Source: Alteromonadaceae bacterium Bs31
GTDB lineage: Bacteria > Pseudomonadota > Gammaproteobacteria > Pseudomonadales > Cellvibrionaceae
Reading direction: 5' to 3'
NCBI GenBank assembly: GCA_900177435.1
Contig: FXAI01000001.1
Location: 601,663-665,662 of the forward strand
DNA: 64,000 bases
Made by a program: the position numbers and the translations under genes. Below are positions 8,611-17,398 of this stretch, piece by piece. Under the pieces are notes generated by a model. The model searched no databases. It had not been told where the DNA came from and saw nothing but the letters and a program-made list of their open reading frames with translations. How positions within the stretch are numbered: the stretch's first letter is position 1; every line of letters begins with the position of its first letter.

Positions 8611-9357
8611 TTAAAATTCAATGGCTTCGTTCAGCTTATTGACGTTTGTCGCATTTTTCGTTTCATTAAAAGCCCAAACTTTAAAGTTCCTATAGCGTAA
8701 CTGGCTCCATTTCATTTGCCGCAAGCCGATTTTGCCTGTTGTCCAATATTGCTCGTCTTGATCGGTAAAGTCGATAATGGATTTATCGTCTACCCACATT
8801 TGTATTCTGCGATCAGTTTTTTGTAGCCGCAGCCGATGGATAGCCGTTGATAGGGTGGGGATGCCTTCCTTACCCGTTTGCAGTAAGGTGAAAGTATTAT
8901 TTTTCCTTAAATTGGCGTATCCCCTGTCTTTATTATGCGCAGCATTGGCGTAGTAGCTAATATGGTAGCTGCGAATATCTCCCTGCACATATTGCTTAAA
9001 AGTCCCATCTCTGGGTTTGAGTTGTGGGCTGAATAGCGCTTCGCCGTTTATTCCTTTGGCGGCGAAAAAAACAATCGCCAAACCGGCCTTTGTGTGGAGG
9101 TTCTGTACCTGCCATTCAGCAATAAAACTGTTGGGAAATTCCTCGGGGCACCAGAACACGTGGTGCATTTGCTGATCAGGCGAGAACATGGTCATCCAGC
9201 CATTTTTGAACAGTAGTTCACCCGGGCCTTCCATTGTCCATGCGCTTACGTCCTTTGCTGAGGCGAGAGAGTTACTGTACAACAGGCTACCCTTGTCACC
9301 GGCGCAGTCAAGCGCATACTGAGCGAGTATCAGAGTAAACAGTACTTTGGTAAACAT
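8611..9357 (-). CDS. Exported DUF1961 (YesU-like) protein
   Basis: This 248-residue protein has a hydrophobic N-terminal segment (about 1-20) consistent with export; the nearby Cys is not in a canonical lipobox. The body fits DUF1961, a concanavalin-like beta-sandwich family: repeated Trp-rich strands, a central HVFWCPEEFP, and a C-terminal part IGLRQMKWSQLRYRNFKVW. B. subtilis YesU, inside the yes rhamnogalacturonan cluster, belongs to this family. Its biochemical role is not established; binding to or acting on a pectic oligosaccharide is suggested by the fold and context. It is divergent from the YetA-like gene across a 150-bp region with an operator-like site. Confidence 0.75.
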   Translation of the reverse strand: MFTKVLFTLILAQYALDCAGDKGSLLYSNSLASAKDVSAWTMEGPGELLFKNGWMTMFSPDQQMHHVFWCPEEFPNSFIAEWQVQNLHTKAGLAIVFFAAKGINGEALFSPQLKPRDGTFKQYVQGDIRSYHISYYANAAHNKDRGYANLRKNNTFTLLQTGKEGIPTLSTAIHRLRLQKTDRRIQMWVDDKSIIDFTDQDEQYWTTGKIGLRQMKWSQLRYRNFKVWAFNETKNATNVNKLNEAIEF

Positions 9358-9401
9358 AGCTTTTTGCCCAAGATTAAGTATCTGGATTGTACTAACATTA
9401 T

Positions 9402-9418
9402 GATGGAATATCGATCAT
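9402..9418. promoter_or_regulatory. Candidate locus operator between DUF1961 and PL26 genes
   Basis: GATGGAATATCGATCAT lies in the divergent 150-bp gap. The preceding bases extend the match to TTATGATGGAAT, a 12-base identity with the region before the PL11 gene (26072-26083). It may serve both flanking genes. Confidence 0.45.
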
Positions 9419-9507
9419 TAGTCGTCAATTATGGTCATAATGTTTCATGTATGGTATAACTTGAAAGCTTACATAGACATAAAAAGACGATTTAGGGTGC
9501 CTTATTC

Positions 9508-12207
9508 ATGAACCGACGTGAATTGCTCCGCAATGGAGCCCTTGCTGCAACTATTCCCCTCGCTTCCGGTTTGGCCTTTTCGAAAGCCCATTCCACCAAA
9601 AAAAAACCACCGAGGCGAGAGCCGGGTTATCTAAGCTGGTTAGAGGGAGACGAGCCTGCTGCTCACCCCTTTGTGTGCTGGGGGCAACCATGGAAAGCGG
9701 GGGAGCTGGCGAAAGGTGAGGGGCTAAAACTGATCGCAAAAAATGGCAAGGAGTTAGCGCTCCAGTCTTGGCCCACCGCCTTCTGGCCTGATGGTAGCGT
9801 GAAGTGGACAGCCCATGCTGTTCCCTCCGGTGTTGAGCTTGGTGCGCAATTCAGGCTGGTAAAGGGTAGCACCCAAGCCCCACCTAAGGTGGTAAAGGTA
9901 AAACAAAAGCGTAAGTCTATTGAAGTTGATACTGGAGTAATCAAGTGCAGTATTCCCCGTAGCGGTAAGCACATTATCGAGCGAATGGAGCGTGGCGGAA
10001 AGCTTATTGCCGAGAAAGCTCGCCTGGTAGGCTTGGTGCAGCAAACGCCAGAAATAGCCTTGGATTCAAATACTAAAGTCACGTCTTTCGAGTCAAAAGT
10101 TAAAGAACTTACTGTTGAGCAAAAGGGGCCTGTGCGCGCCACTATAAAGCTTAGCGGCCTTCATCGAAGCGAAGATGATCGAGAGTGGCTGCCCTTTGTT
10201 ATGCGGCTTCATTTTTATTCCGGGGGAGACAGCGTAAAAGTAAGCCACAGTTTTGTTTTCGACGGGGAGAGCGATAAAGATTTTATACGCGGCCTCGGGT
10301 TTGAGCTTGATATTCCCATGCGCGACGAGCTCTACAATCGCCATATTCGAATTGTTGGTGAAGGGAATGGTGTTTGGGGGGAGTCACCTCAAGGAATTAC
10401 GGGCTTAAGGCGAGACCCTGGGCAGGCCGTGCGAGATGCACAGGTGGCAGGCAAGGCTACGCCTCCGATTGAATCCTGGGACGAGCGTGTCAGTAGTCGT
10501 ATGCATTGGATTCCGGTGTGGAACGACATTACCCTTACTCAACTAAACGCGAACGGTTTTGCTATTCGTAAACGAACGAAGGAAGGACATGGCTGGATAG
10601 ACTCCGATCAGGGGCGCCGCTCTGCGGGTGTTGCCTACGTTGGCGGCGCATCAGGCGGTTTGCTGCTGGGTATGCGCGACTTTTGGCAACTGCATCCGGT
10701 GCAGCTGGATGTGCGCAATGCCGGTACTGATAAAGCTACCACCACTTTGTGGTTCTGGTCACCGGAGGCACCGGCCATGGACCTGCGTTTTTATCACGAT
10801 GGTTTGGGGCAGGAAAGCTATGAAGACCAGCTGGACGCTTTGAATATTACTTACGAAGATTTTGAGCCTGGTTTTGGTAACGCACAAGGGGTAGCAAGAA
10901 CGTCCGAGTTAACCTTGCAATTGCATAGCCACACTCCCGAAAGAGAAGACATTGTTGCAATGGCAGATGCCATTCGACAGCCCGGCCAAGTGGTCGCTGC
11001 TCCCGAGGATTACCTGGCATCGGGTGTTTTTGGCGGACTGTGGAGTTTGCCAGACCGCTCAAGCACCGAGCGAGCGGCTATTGAAGATCGCCTGGATTGG
11101 TCGGTGCAATTCTACAAGCAGCAGGTGGATCAGCGCCACTGGTACGGCTTCTGGAATTACGGTGACATCATGCATACCTACGACGAGGACAGGCATGTAT
11201 GGCGTTACGATGTAGGAGGGTATGCCTGGGATAATTCGGAATTATCCCCCGACCTCTGGTTGTGGTTTTCATACTTGCGCAGCGGCGATGCGGAAACTTT
11301 TCGATTGGCCGAAGCTATGACTAGACACAACCGGGATGTCGATATTTATCACTTAGGGCGCTTCAAAGGGCTGGGCACGCGCCACAATGTACAGCACTGG
11401 GGTTGCAGTGCGAAACAACTGCGTATCAGCACTGCAGCCTATCGGCGTTTCCATTACTTTTTAACAGCTGATGAGCGCACTGGAGATGTTCTCGACGAAG
11501 TTATCGACGCGGATATTCAACTTGCCAAGCTTGTTCCTACACGAAAAATTCCAAACCAAAAACCAGTGCCTGGTGACGGCCGTATAGGTGTGGGTACCGA
11601 CTGGGGCTCTGTGGCAGCAAATTGGTTAAGCGCCTGGGAAAGAACGGGCGATGAAATGTATCGCGACAGATTGCAAAGTGCGATGCGTGTAATTGGCAGT
11701 CAGCCCCATGGCTTTTTTACCGGCGTATTTGGTTATGATGTCGACAATAAAGAATTGTTGCCACCTGATGATGCCGGCCCGGGTATTTCTCATCTCAGTG
11801 CCGTATTTGGCCTGGTAGAAATATGTGCTGAATTAATACAGCTATTAGATGTTCCGGAATTTAAGCAGGCCTGGCTGGACTATTGTCGTTACTACAACGC
11901 AAGTGCAGAAGAGCAAGCCTTAAAGTTTGGTAAGCCGCTTAGAGGTAATAGCCTCACGGTCGCACATTCGCGCTTAACCGCCTACATCGCCGCACAAACC
12001 GGAGACCAAGAACTCGCCAGCAGGGCCTGGAAAGAATTCCGCCGCGAATGGGGGGGGCCAAAGAAAATCGGCGCGCGTTATATCGAGGGGCCTGAAGTAT
12101 TAAATCCCGTTGAGGAAGCACCCTGGGTTTCCACCAACGCAGCTTCTCAGTGGGGCTTGGCGGCTATTCAGAACCTGGCTTTAGTGCCTGAGGCCCTGGT
12201 GAAGTAA
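9508..12207 (+). CDS. Exo-rhamnogalacturonan lyase family protein (PL26 / YetA-like), Tat-exported
   Basis: This 899-residue protein has the Tat-type signal NRRELLRNG plus a hydrophobic stretch to FSKA. The N-terminal RIFT-barrel signature (GQPWKAGEL, then LQSWPTAFWPDGSVKW) is typical of the PcRGLX/YetA family, whose fungal member is an exo-acting rhamnogalacturonan lyase (PL26). The middle and C-terminal parts are rich in Trp, Tyr and His (HWYGFWNYGDIMHTY, RHNVQHWG), as expected for the (alpha/alpha) toroid that forms the active cleft. It probably trims unsaturated RG-I oligosaccharides from an end in the periplasm. B. subtilis yetA lies beside the yes RG-I genes, so the pairing with GH42, DUF1961 and PL11 here is meaningful. 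The family is likely; exact activity is inferred. Confidence 0.82.
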   Translation: MNRRELLRNGALAATIPLASGLAFSKAHSTKKKPPRREPGYLSWLEGDEPAAHPFVCWGQPWKAGELAKGEGLKLIAKNGKELALQSWPTAFWPDGSVKWTAHAVPSGVELGAQFRLVKGSTQAPPKVVKVKQKRKSIEVDTGVIKCSIPRSGKHIIERMERGGKLIAEKARLVGLVQQTPEIALDSNTKVTSFESKVKELTVEQKGPVRATIKLSGLHRSEDDREWLPFVMRLHFYSGGDSVKVSHSFVFDGESDKDFIRGLGFELDIPMRDELYNRHIRIVGEGNGVWGESPQGITGLRRDPGQAVRDAQVAGKATPPIESWDERVSSRMHWIPVWNDITLTQLNANGFAIRKRTKEGHGWIDSDQGRRSAGVAYVGGASGGLLLGMRDFWQLHPVQLDVRNAGTDKATTTLWFWSPEAPAMDLRFYHDGLGQESYEDQLDALNITYEDFEPGFGNAQGVARTSELTLQLHSHTPEREDIVAMADAIRQPGQVVAAPEDYLASGVFGGLWSLPDRSSTERAAIEDRLDWSVQFYKQQVDQRHWYGFWNYGDIMHTYDEDRHVWRYDVGGYAWDNSELSPDLWLWFSYLRSGDAETFRLAEAMTRHNRDVDIYHLGRFKGLGTRHNVQHWGCSAKQLRISTAAYRRFHYFLTADERTGDVLDEVIDADIQLAKLVPTRKIPNQKPVPGDGRIGVGTDWGSVAANWLSAWERTGDEMYRDRLQSAMRVIGSQPHGFFTGVFGYDVDNKELLPPDDAGPGISHLSAVFGLVEICAELIQLLDVPEFKQAWLDYCRYYNASAEEQALKFGKPLRGNSLTVAHSRLTAYIAAQTGDQELASRAWKEFRREWGGPKKIGARYIEGPEVLNPVEEAPWVSTNAASQWGLAAIQNLALVPEALVK

Positions 12208-12291
12208 GCGTTAAGTACAACGAACAATACAGCGAATGTGTCTGCGCTTTTTTTCGCTGTTGAGGTCTGACTAATAATAATCTAATAAGGT

Positions 12292-13437
12292 ATGCCAGTG
12301 ATTCCAGCTAATATAGAAGATTATCGAATTCTCTGTAAAAAACGTTTGCCGAAATTTTTATTCGAATATATTGACGGTGGCTCTTTTAGCGAAACCACCT
12401 TGCGAAGCAATTCGTCGGATTTCGACAAAATAAAGGTTCGTCAGAGAGTGCTGCGTGACATTTCCACGGTGGATACGCGTTGCAATTTATTCGGAGAAGA
12501 ATACAAACTACCACTAATCCTCGGGCCTGTTGGAATCGCCGGTTTAAATGCTCGACGCGGAGAGGTACTGGCAGCTCAGGCGGCAGAAGAGAAAAAAGTT
12601 CCTTTCTGTCTGTCAACTGTGGGCGTATGCACTATAGAAGAAGTTCGAAAAAAAGTAGAAAACCCCATTTGGTTTCAGTTGTATATGATTAAAGACCGGG
12701 GGTTTATGCACAGTATTTTAGATCGCGCACAAGAAGCGGGAACAAAAAACCTGGTATTTACTGTCGATATGCCCCTTCCTTCCTCCCGTTATCGAGATAT
12801 TCGTTCTGGTCTTTCCTGTGGCAGTATGTTTCGACGGCAAAGTGCGCGTATTTATCAGTCCATGCTTCGCCCGCGATGGGCCTGGGATGTTGGTTTACTT
12901 GGGCGCCCCCACAATTTGGGTAATGTAGCACCTGCTGTTGGCGAAAATGCAGGTATTGATGAATTCTGGACCTGGATGAATAAAAATTTCGACGCCAGTG
13001 TGACGTGGAAAACTTTGGAAACCATTCGTGATTATTGGAAAGGCAATTTAATCATCAAAGGAATTCTTGATCCACGGGACGCAATAGAAGCCAAGAAGCT
13101 AGGGGCCGATGGACTTATTGTTTCCAACCACGGCGGCCGTCAGCTGGATGGCGCACTCTCGTCCATCTCTGCCTTGCCACAAATAGTGGACGCTTTGGAT
13201 GGTGAAATTCCTGCCATTCTGGACGGCGGTGTTCGCACCGGCCTGGATATAGTGCGTGCCGTTGCTTCGGGGGCGAGTGCTGTGATGATTGGTCGGCCTT
13301 GGGTCTACGGCCTGGGTGCGCGGAAAAAGCAAGGCGTGCTGGATATTATTTCAATTTTAGAAAATGAAATGCGTGTGGCTATGGGGCTATCGGGGAATAC
13401 CTGCATGGCGGATTTAAACAGAGAAATGCTGGTATAG
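12292..13437 (+). CDS. lldD: L-lactate dehydrogenase, FMN-dependent (LldD)
   Basis: This 381-residue FMN-dependent alpha-hydroxyacid oxidoreductase should oxidise L-lactate to pyruvate at the cytoplasmic face of the inner membrane. Signatures are FEYIDGGSFSE at the N-terminus, the active-site SNHGGRQLDG (catalytic His near 279), and the flavin phosphate site ILDGGVRTGLD. The length equals the family's. It follows the PL26 gene by 84 bp and uses ATG 12292 behind TAAGG. In this locus it completes rhamnose use: the aldolase/dehydrogenase fusion makes L-lactate from the lower half of rhamnose and this enzyme channels it to pyruvate. Confidence 0.93.
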   Translation: MPVIPANIEDYRILCKKRLPKFLFEYIDGGSFSETTLRSNSSDFDKIKVRQRVLRDISTVDTRCNLFGEEYKLPLILGPVGIAGLNARRGEVLAAQAAEEKKVPFCLSTVGVCTIEEVRKKVENPIWFQLYMIKDRGFMHSILDRAQEAGTKNLVFTVDMPLPSSRYRDIRSGLSCGSMFRRQSARIYQSMLRPRWAWDVGLLGRPHNLGNVAPAVGENAGIDEFWTWMNKNFDASVTWKTLETIRDYWKGNLIIKGILDPRDAIEAKKLGADGLIVSNHGGRQLDGALSSISALPQIVDALDGEIPAILDGGVRTGLDIVRAVASGASAVMIGRPWVYGLGARKKQGVLDIISILENEMRVAMGLSGNTCMADLNREMLV

Positions 13438-13548
13438 GTTCACAATATTGCCTCGCCTGTTTTTAGTTTTTACTGGAACGATTGTTGTTACTGTCACAAA
13501 AAAATTCGATAACTTCGCCAATAGCGGTGAGAACAAGTACAGGCTGAT

Positions 13549-16128
13549 ATGCTTAGAGTAAATCAAGGCTTATTCCTCTTTATTTTTCTATTTTTGGCTG
13601 CCAGCTCTTATGCTTTGAATGAGGCACTGGTAGCGGATAAACCCCTGCCTGGCTACCATTTATTGCACGCCAACAATCGGCCGGCTGAAATCCATTGGGA
13701 CGACTCCGATTTTGAGGTCGTTAAGATTGCCGCTCGCAGCCTGATGGAGGATTTCGCATTAGTGACTGGAGAGAAAGGGCTTGGCAAACCTTCCAGCATA
13801 TTGCCTTCGCCATCGCCGATGCGTATTTATATTGGCTCACTAAGTGGCTCTGCCTTAATAAAAAAAATAACCAAACTGAATGGCATTGATTTATCTCACC
13901 TGGAAGGCCGCTGGGAATCGTTTGAAATCCGTGTAATAAACGACCCGATGGCTAGCGATAAAAAATCACTTCTAATTGTCGGTAGTGACAGGCGTGGTAC
14001 CGCTTATGGGGTATACCAACTGTCGCAGGCCATAGGGATTTCGCCCTGGTATTGGTGGGCTGATGTACAGCCGGAAAAAACCGATGCAATTTATATAAGT
14101 GAAAAGACACAGCAGTTTGGTCCCCCTTCGGTAAAATATCGCGGAATCTTTATTAATGATGAAGATTGGGGGCTACAACCCTGGGCAAGTAATAATCACG
14201 AAAAAGAGCTGGGAAATATCGGGCCAAAAACCTACGAGCGGGTGTTTGATTTACTTTTACGTTTGAAGGCTAATACCTTGTGGCCTGCGATGCATAAGGT
14301 CAGTTTGGCATTTAACCAGCTTGCTGAAAACAAAACACTTGCCGATCGCTACGCAATTGTAATGGGTAGCTCCCACGCGGAACCAATGCTCAGAAACAAT
14401 GTTAGCGAATGGCCTCACTCCAAGGAATCATACAATTATGCTACACAGCCGCAGCAAGTAGTTGACTACTGGAAGCAAAGAGTTAAGGAAAACGGCGCGT
14501 TTGAAAATATTTATTCGCTCGGTATGCGGGGGATTCATGACTCCGGTATGACGGGAGGAGGGAGCAATAAAGAAAAAGTCGCTTTGCTCGAAAAAATATT
14601 TGAAGACCAGCGCAAGCTTTTGCGTGCACATGTGAAACCAGAGGTCGCTGAAATTCCTCAGGTGTTTACGCCCTATAAAGAAGTGCTGGCTTTATATCGG
14701 GATGGTTTGCAGGTACCTGAAGATGTCAGTTTAATCTGGCCGGATGACAACCACGGTTTTATCCGGCAATTGCCCAATGCGCAGGAGCGAAGCCGCAAGG
14801 GTGGCTCTGGCGTGTACTATCATCTTTCCTATCTGGGTTCACCTCTGGCCTACTTATGGCTTTATAGCACACCTCCGGCACTGGTTTGGCAGGAAATGAA
14901 TAAAGCTTATCGCATGGGTGCGAGGCAGCTTTGGGTGGCGAATGTAGGCGATATCAAACCCGCTGAACTCGGTATTGAGCTCTTTCTGCAAATGGCCTGG
15001 GATATTGATCGCTGGACACTGCAAAACCAGCACCTATTTTTATCGGACTGGGCGACGCGCGAGTTTCCCCAAGCTGGAGCCTCAATTGGCGAATTGTTGC
15101 GAAAGTATTTTGCGCTCAATTTTCAGCGTAAGCCCGAACACCTGCAATGGTGGCTACCACACACGCGTAGTAAAGGCAGTGATCTAAGCGCAAGCGAAAT
15201 TGAAAGCCGCCTGGCCGCCTATAAGAAATTGGAGCACGGGGTACGAGAGGCGAAAAAAATGCTCACAGCAGAGCAGCACGCGGCTTTTTTTCAGTTGGTG
15301 GAGTACCCCATTCGTGCCAGCGCCACGGCCAATCGACGGTATTTTCATGCCGAGCAATATGCTCGCTGGTTTCATGCCGATTTAGCCATTGCAAAAGCGC
15401 ACGGTCAATTGGCCGTAAAGGCCGATAGCGAGCAACAAGAACTAAGTAAAATGTATAACGAAGACATTTCCAATGGCAAGTGGCGAGGCATCATGTCTGC
15501 TGAACCTGCAGACAATTTATGGCGTTCGTTCAGGCAAAGTCCCCTTGCCTTGCCCTCCGAGCATTTACTTGAAGGTGCCGCCCAGCTTGAAAAAATGGCC
15601 TTCAAAGGTAAAAACAGCCCAGTGCCGGAGGTCTATTTAGAAGCAGAAGCGTATGTGAAATCTCGAGCCTATGGCAATTCGCGCTGGCAAGTCGTGCGTG
15701 ATTTGGGTCGAGTTGGAGACGCAATAGCGGTTTATCCGCTTGCTGAAGCGCGTAGCGGCAACATTAATGCGCTAATGAATGAAAGCCCCTATGTGGAATA
15801 CCTCATTCAGATACCAGAAGAGGGCAAGTATAAACTCTACTTTTCTCTACTCCCGACTTTTCCATTAAATACCGACGCCCTAAGAATTGCTTATTCCCTG
15901 CCTGGGTTGTCCCATGAGCGTAAACTTTTATCCTTAAAAAGACAGGTGGGGGATGAGAGTTGGAAGCGCGCGGTATTGAGTGCTAGCGTGCGAGTGAGTT
16001 CAGAGCCACAATTACTCGAGGCAGGTAAGCATACCTTGCGTGTATACGGTATTGACGCTGGCGTAATACTGGATCACATCGCCCTTAGTCGCAGTGAACT
16101 TACCAATAGTTTTCTCGTGCCCCTTTAG
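13549..16128 (+). CDS. GH115 alpha-glucuronidase, secreted
   Basis: This 859-residue protein has a clear Sec signal peptide (hydrophobic residues 6-22 ending SSYA). The order of parts matches GH115: an N-terminal beta domain (about 25-180), a barrel starting at VKYRGIFINDEDWGLQPW with NTLWPAMH and MGSSHAEPM, a helical region, and a C-terminal beta-sandwich beginning VYLEAEAY. GH115 enzymes remove glucuronic acid or its 4-O-methyl ether from xylan or arabinogalactan branches. Presence in a rhamnogalacturonan locus suggests glucuronic-acid-decorated side chains. It stands 111 bp after lldD without a clear terminator and converges with the HEAT-repeat gene. The family is well supported, the substrate inferred. 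Confidence 0.88.
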   Translation: MLRVNQGLFLFIFLFLAASSYALNEALVADKPLPGYHLLHANNRPAEIHWDDSDFEVVKIAARSLMEDFALVTGEKGLGKPSSILPSPSPMRIYIGSLSGSALIKKITKLNGIDLSHLEGRWESFEIRVINDPMASDKKSLLIVGSDRRGTAYGVYQLSQAIGISPWYWWADVQPEKTDAIYISEKTQQFGPPSVKYRGIFINDEDWGLQPWASNNHEKELGNIGPKTYERVFDLLLRLKANTLWPAMHKVSLAFNQLAENKTLADRYAIVMGSSHAEPMLRNNVSEWPHSKESYNYATQPQQVVDYWKQRVKENGAFENIYSLGMRGIHDSGMTGGGSNKEKVALLEKIFEDQRKLLRAHVKPEVAEIPQVFTPYKEVLALYRDGLQVPEDVSLIWPDDNHGFIRQLPNAQERSRKGGSGVYYHLSYLGSPLAYLWLYSTPPALVWQEMNKAYRMGARQLWVANVGDIKPAELGIELFLQMAWDIDRWTLQNQHLFLSDWATREFPQAGASIGELLRKYFALNFQRKPEHLQWWLPHTRSKGSDLSASEIESRLAAYKKLEHGVREAKKMLTAEQHAAFFQLVEYPIRASATANRRYFHAEQYARWFHADLAIAKAHGQLAVKADSEQQELSKMYNEDISNGKWRGIMSAEPADNLWRSFRQSPLALPSEHLLEGAAQLEKMAFKGKNSPVPEVYLEAEAYVKSRAYGNSRWQVVRDLGRVGDAIAVYPLAEARSGNINALMNESPYVEYLIQIPEEGKYKLYFSLLPTFPLNTDALRIAYSLPGLSHERKLLSLKRQVGDESWKRAVLSASVRVSSEPQLLEAGKHTLRVYGIDAGVILDHIALSRSELTNSFLVPL

Positions 16129-16200
16129 CGATATTGACTTGGAAAACAAGTAGCTAACAATGTTCGGCTAAGTTAATAATCAAATTAATGCAGTAAGAAT

Positions 16201-17187
16201 CTATTCAGTACTCTGGTAGCTTTCTAAAAAATTGGCAGCGTAGTCACGTGCTGTTTCGGATTCTTCTTGGGAATTTGAAAGGTCTTGTAAACTCTCGATA
16301 ATACTCTGGTTGAGCATACTCTTGTCCAGAGAATAGAGGGCATTTATTGCCGATACCTTTACAGTGTTATCCGGGTGATTCAAATGTTCTAACACAGCAT
16401 AGTAAATACTGTCCTGGTCTCCCAGTCTACTCAAGCCATCGATTGCTCGTGCAGTAACAGCGCTGTCTTCGCTGTAGGACATTAGGTGTTGCAGACTCTC
16501 CACAGCTTCTGATTTCATCGCCTCATTCAATTCGGCCTTGCCTAAATGATAGATAATATCGCTCAAGGTGTCTGGGTTGCTCTCATAAAGGCTAGCATCT
16601 AAAAGTGCTGTCTTAAGTTCGGTGCTATGACCTTTGTTGTCCATGGAGGAGAGTAGTTCATAACCCAGGCCTTGCATCTCCGGCTCCATGGACTCGATTA
16701 ATGTGGTGGCATAGTCCAGTGTTTCCGGGCTGTTGTCGCTAGCCAATAGTGCGACGAGTGTCATAGTCTCATCGTAGGAGCTGCTCTCTTCAATTCGGCT
16801 TCTTATCTGCGCAGCAATTCTCTTATCGTTTCTAACCAGATAGGCCAAATCTTTGAACTCGTTGCTGCCGTAGGCCTTTTCGTTTTTAAAAAGGCCTGCT
16901 AACAAGCGTTCCACGCTTTGCTTAGACGCGGGTACTGAGGGGGACTCTAATATTGCCGGGTTCAAGCTCGTCGTTTGCTTTCGGGGACTTTGCGGTGCTG
17001 CCGGAGGAATGCTCTCGTTCCGAGCTGAAGAAATGAAAGGGCTTAGCGGGGGACGTTCGTTAATTGTTGTCGGTGAGGGTAGTTTTTCCTCTGTCAACAA
17101 CACAGTGAGAGCGAGAGTGCTCAAGGCACCCACTAAGGCGCCGAATAAAAAAGTGGGTAGTTTTTGCAGGCTTGGCTTAAAAATCAT
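16201..17187 (-). CDS. Membrane-anchored HEAT-repeat protein
   Basis: This protein of 328 residues, from ATG 17187, has AAAAGG upstream; an earlier in-frame TTG at 17223 is less likely. Residues about 7-30 form one transmembrane segment (FLFGALVGALSTLALTVLL). A Ser/Pro/Thr-rich linker follows, then about 220 residues of alpha-helical HEAT-type repeats, for example GLSRLGDQDSIYYAVLEHL and VSAINALYSLDKS. This predicts a periplasmic scaffold tethered to the inner membrane. No enzymatic motif is seen. It lies between the GH115 and symporter genes, separated from the latter by a 212-bp gap, so a role in this locus is possible but not shown. Confidence 0.72.
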   Translation of the reverse strand: MIFKPSLQKLPTFLFGALVGALSTLALTVLLTEEKLPSPTTINERPPLSPFISSARNESIPPAAPQSPRKQTTSLNPAILESPSVPASKQSVERLLAGLFKNEKAYGSNEFKDLAYLVRNDKRIAAQIRSRIEESSSYDETMTLVALLASDNSPETLDYATTLIESMEPEMQGLGYELLSSMDNKGHSTELKTALLDASLYESNPDTLSDIIYHLGKAELNEAMKSEAVESLQHLMSYSEDSAVTARAIDGLSRLGDQDSIYYAVLEHLNHPDNTVKVSAINALYSLDKSMLNQSIIESLQDLSNSQEESETARDYAANFLESYQSTE

Positions 17188-17277
17188 TAGCGACCTTTTG
17201 TATCCTCTTGCATAAACCGACAACTAGCGGAGAGAAGGGCTCTGGCGGTGATTTATTCCCAGAAACTAAACCCGTTG

Positions 17278-17305
17278 CGAAAGCCCATCATATCCAGGGC
17301 TTTCG
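17278..17305. repeat. Perfect 9-bp inverted repeat between symporter and HEAT-repeat genes
   Basis: CGAAAGCCC (17278-17286) pairs with GGGCTTTCG (17297-17305) over a 10-nt loop. No U-tract follows on either strand, so it is a stable intercistronic hairpin rather than a standard terminator. It may protect the 3' end of the symporter message. Confidence 0.5.
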
Positions 17306-17398
17306 TATACGGCGGCGAGGTGTAAGAGGCCATAAATAAATCGCTCTGCAAGATTCAATTAGCTGCCAGGTTTACAATCACGTTCTCGGTGCAGGCTA

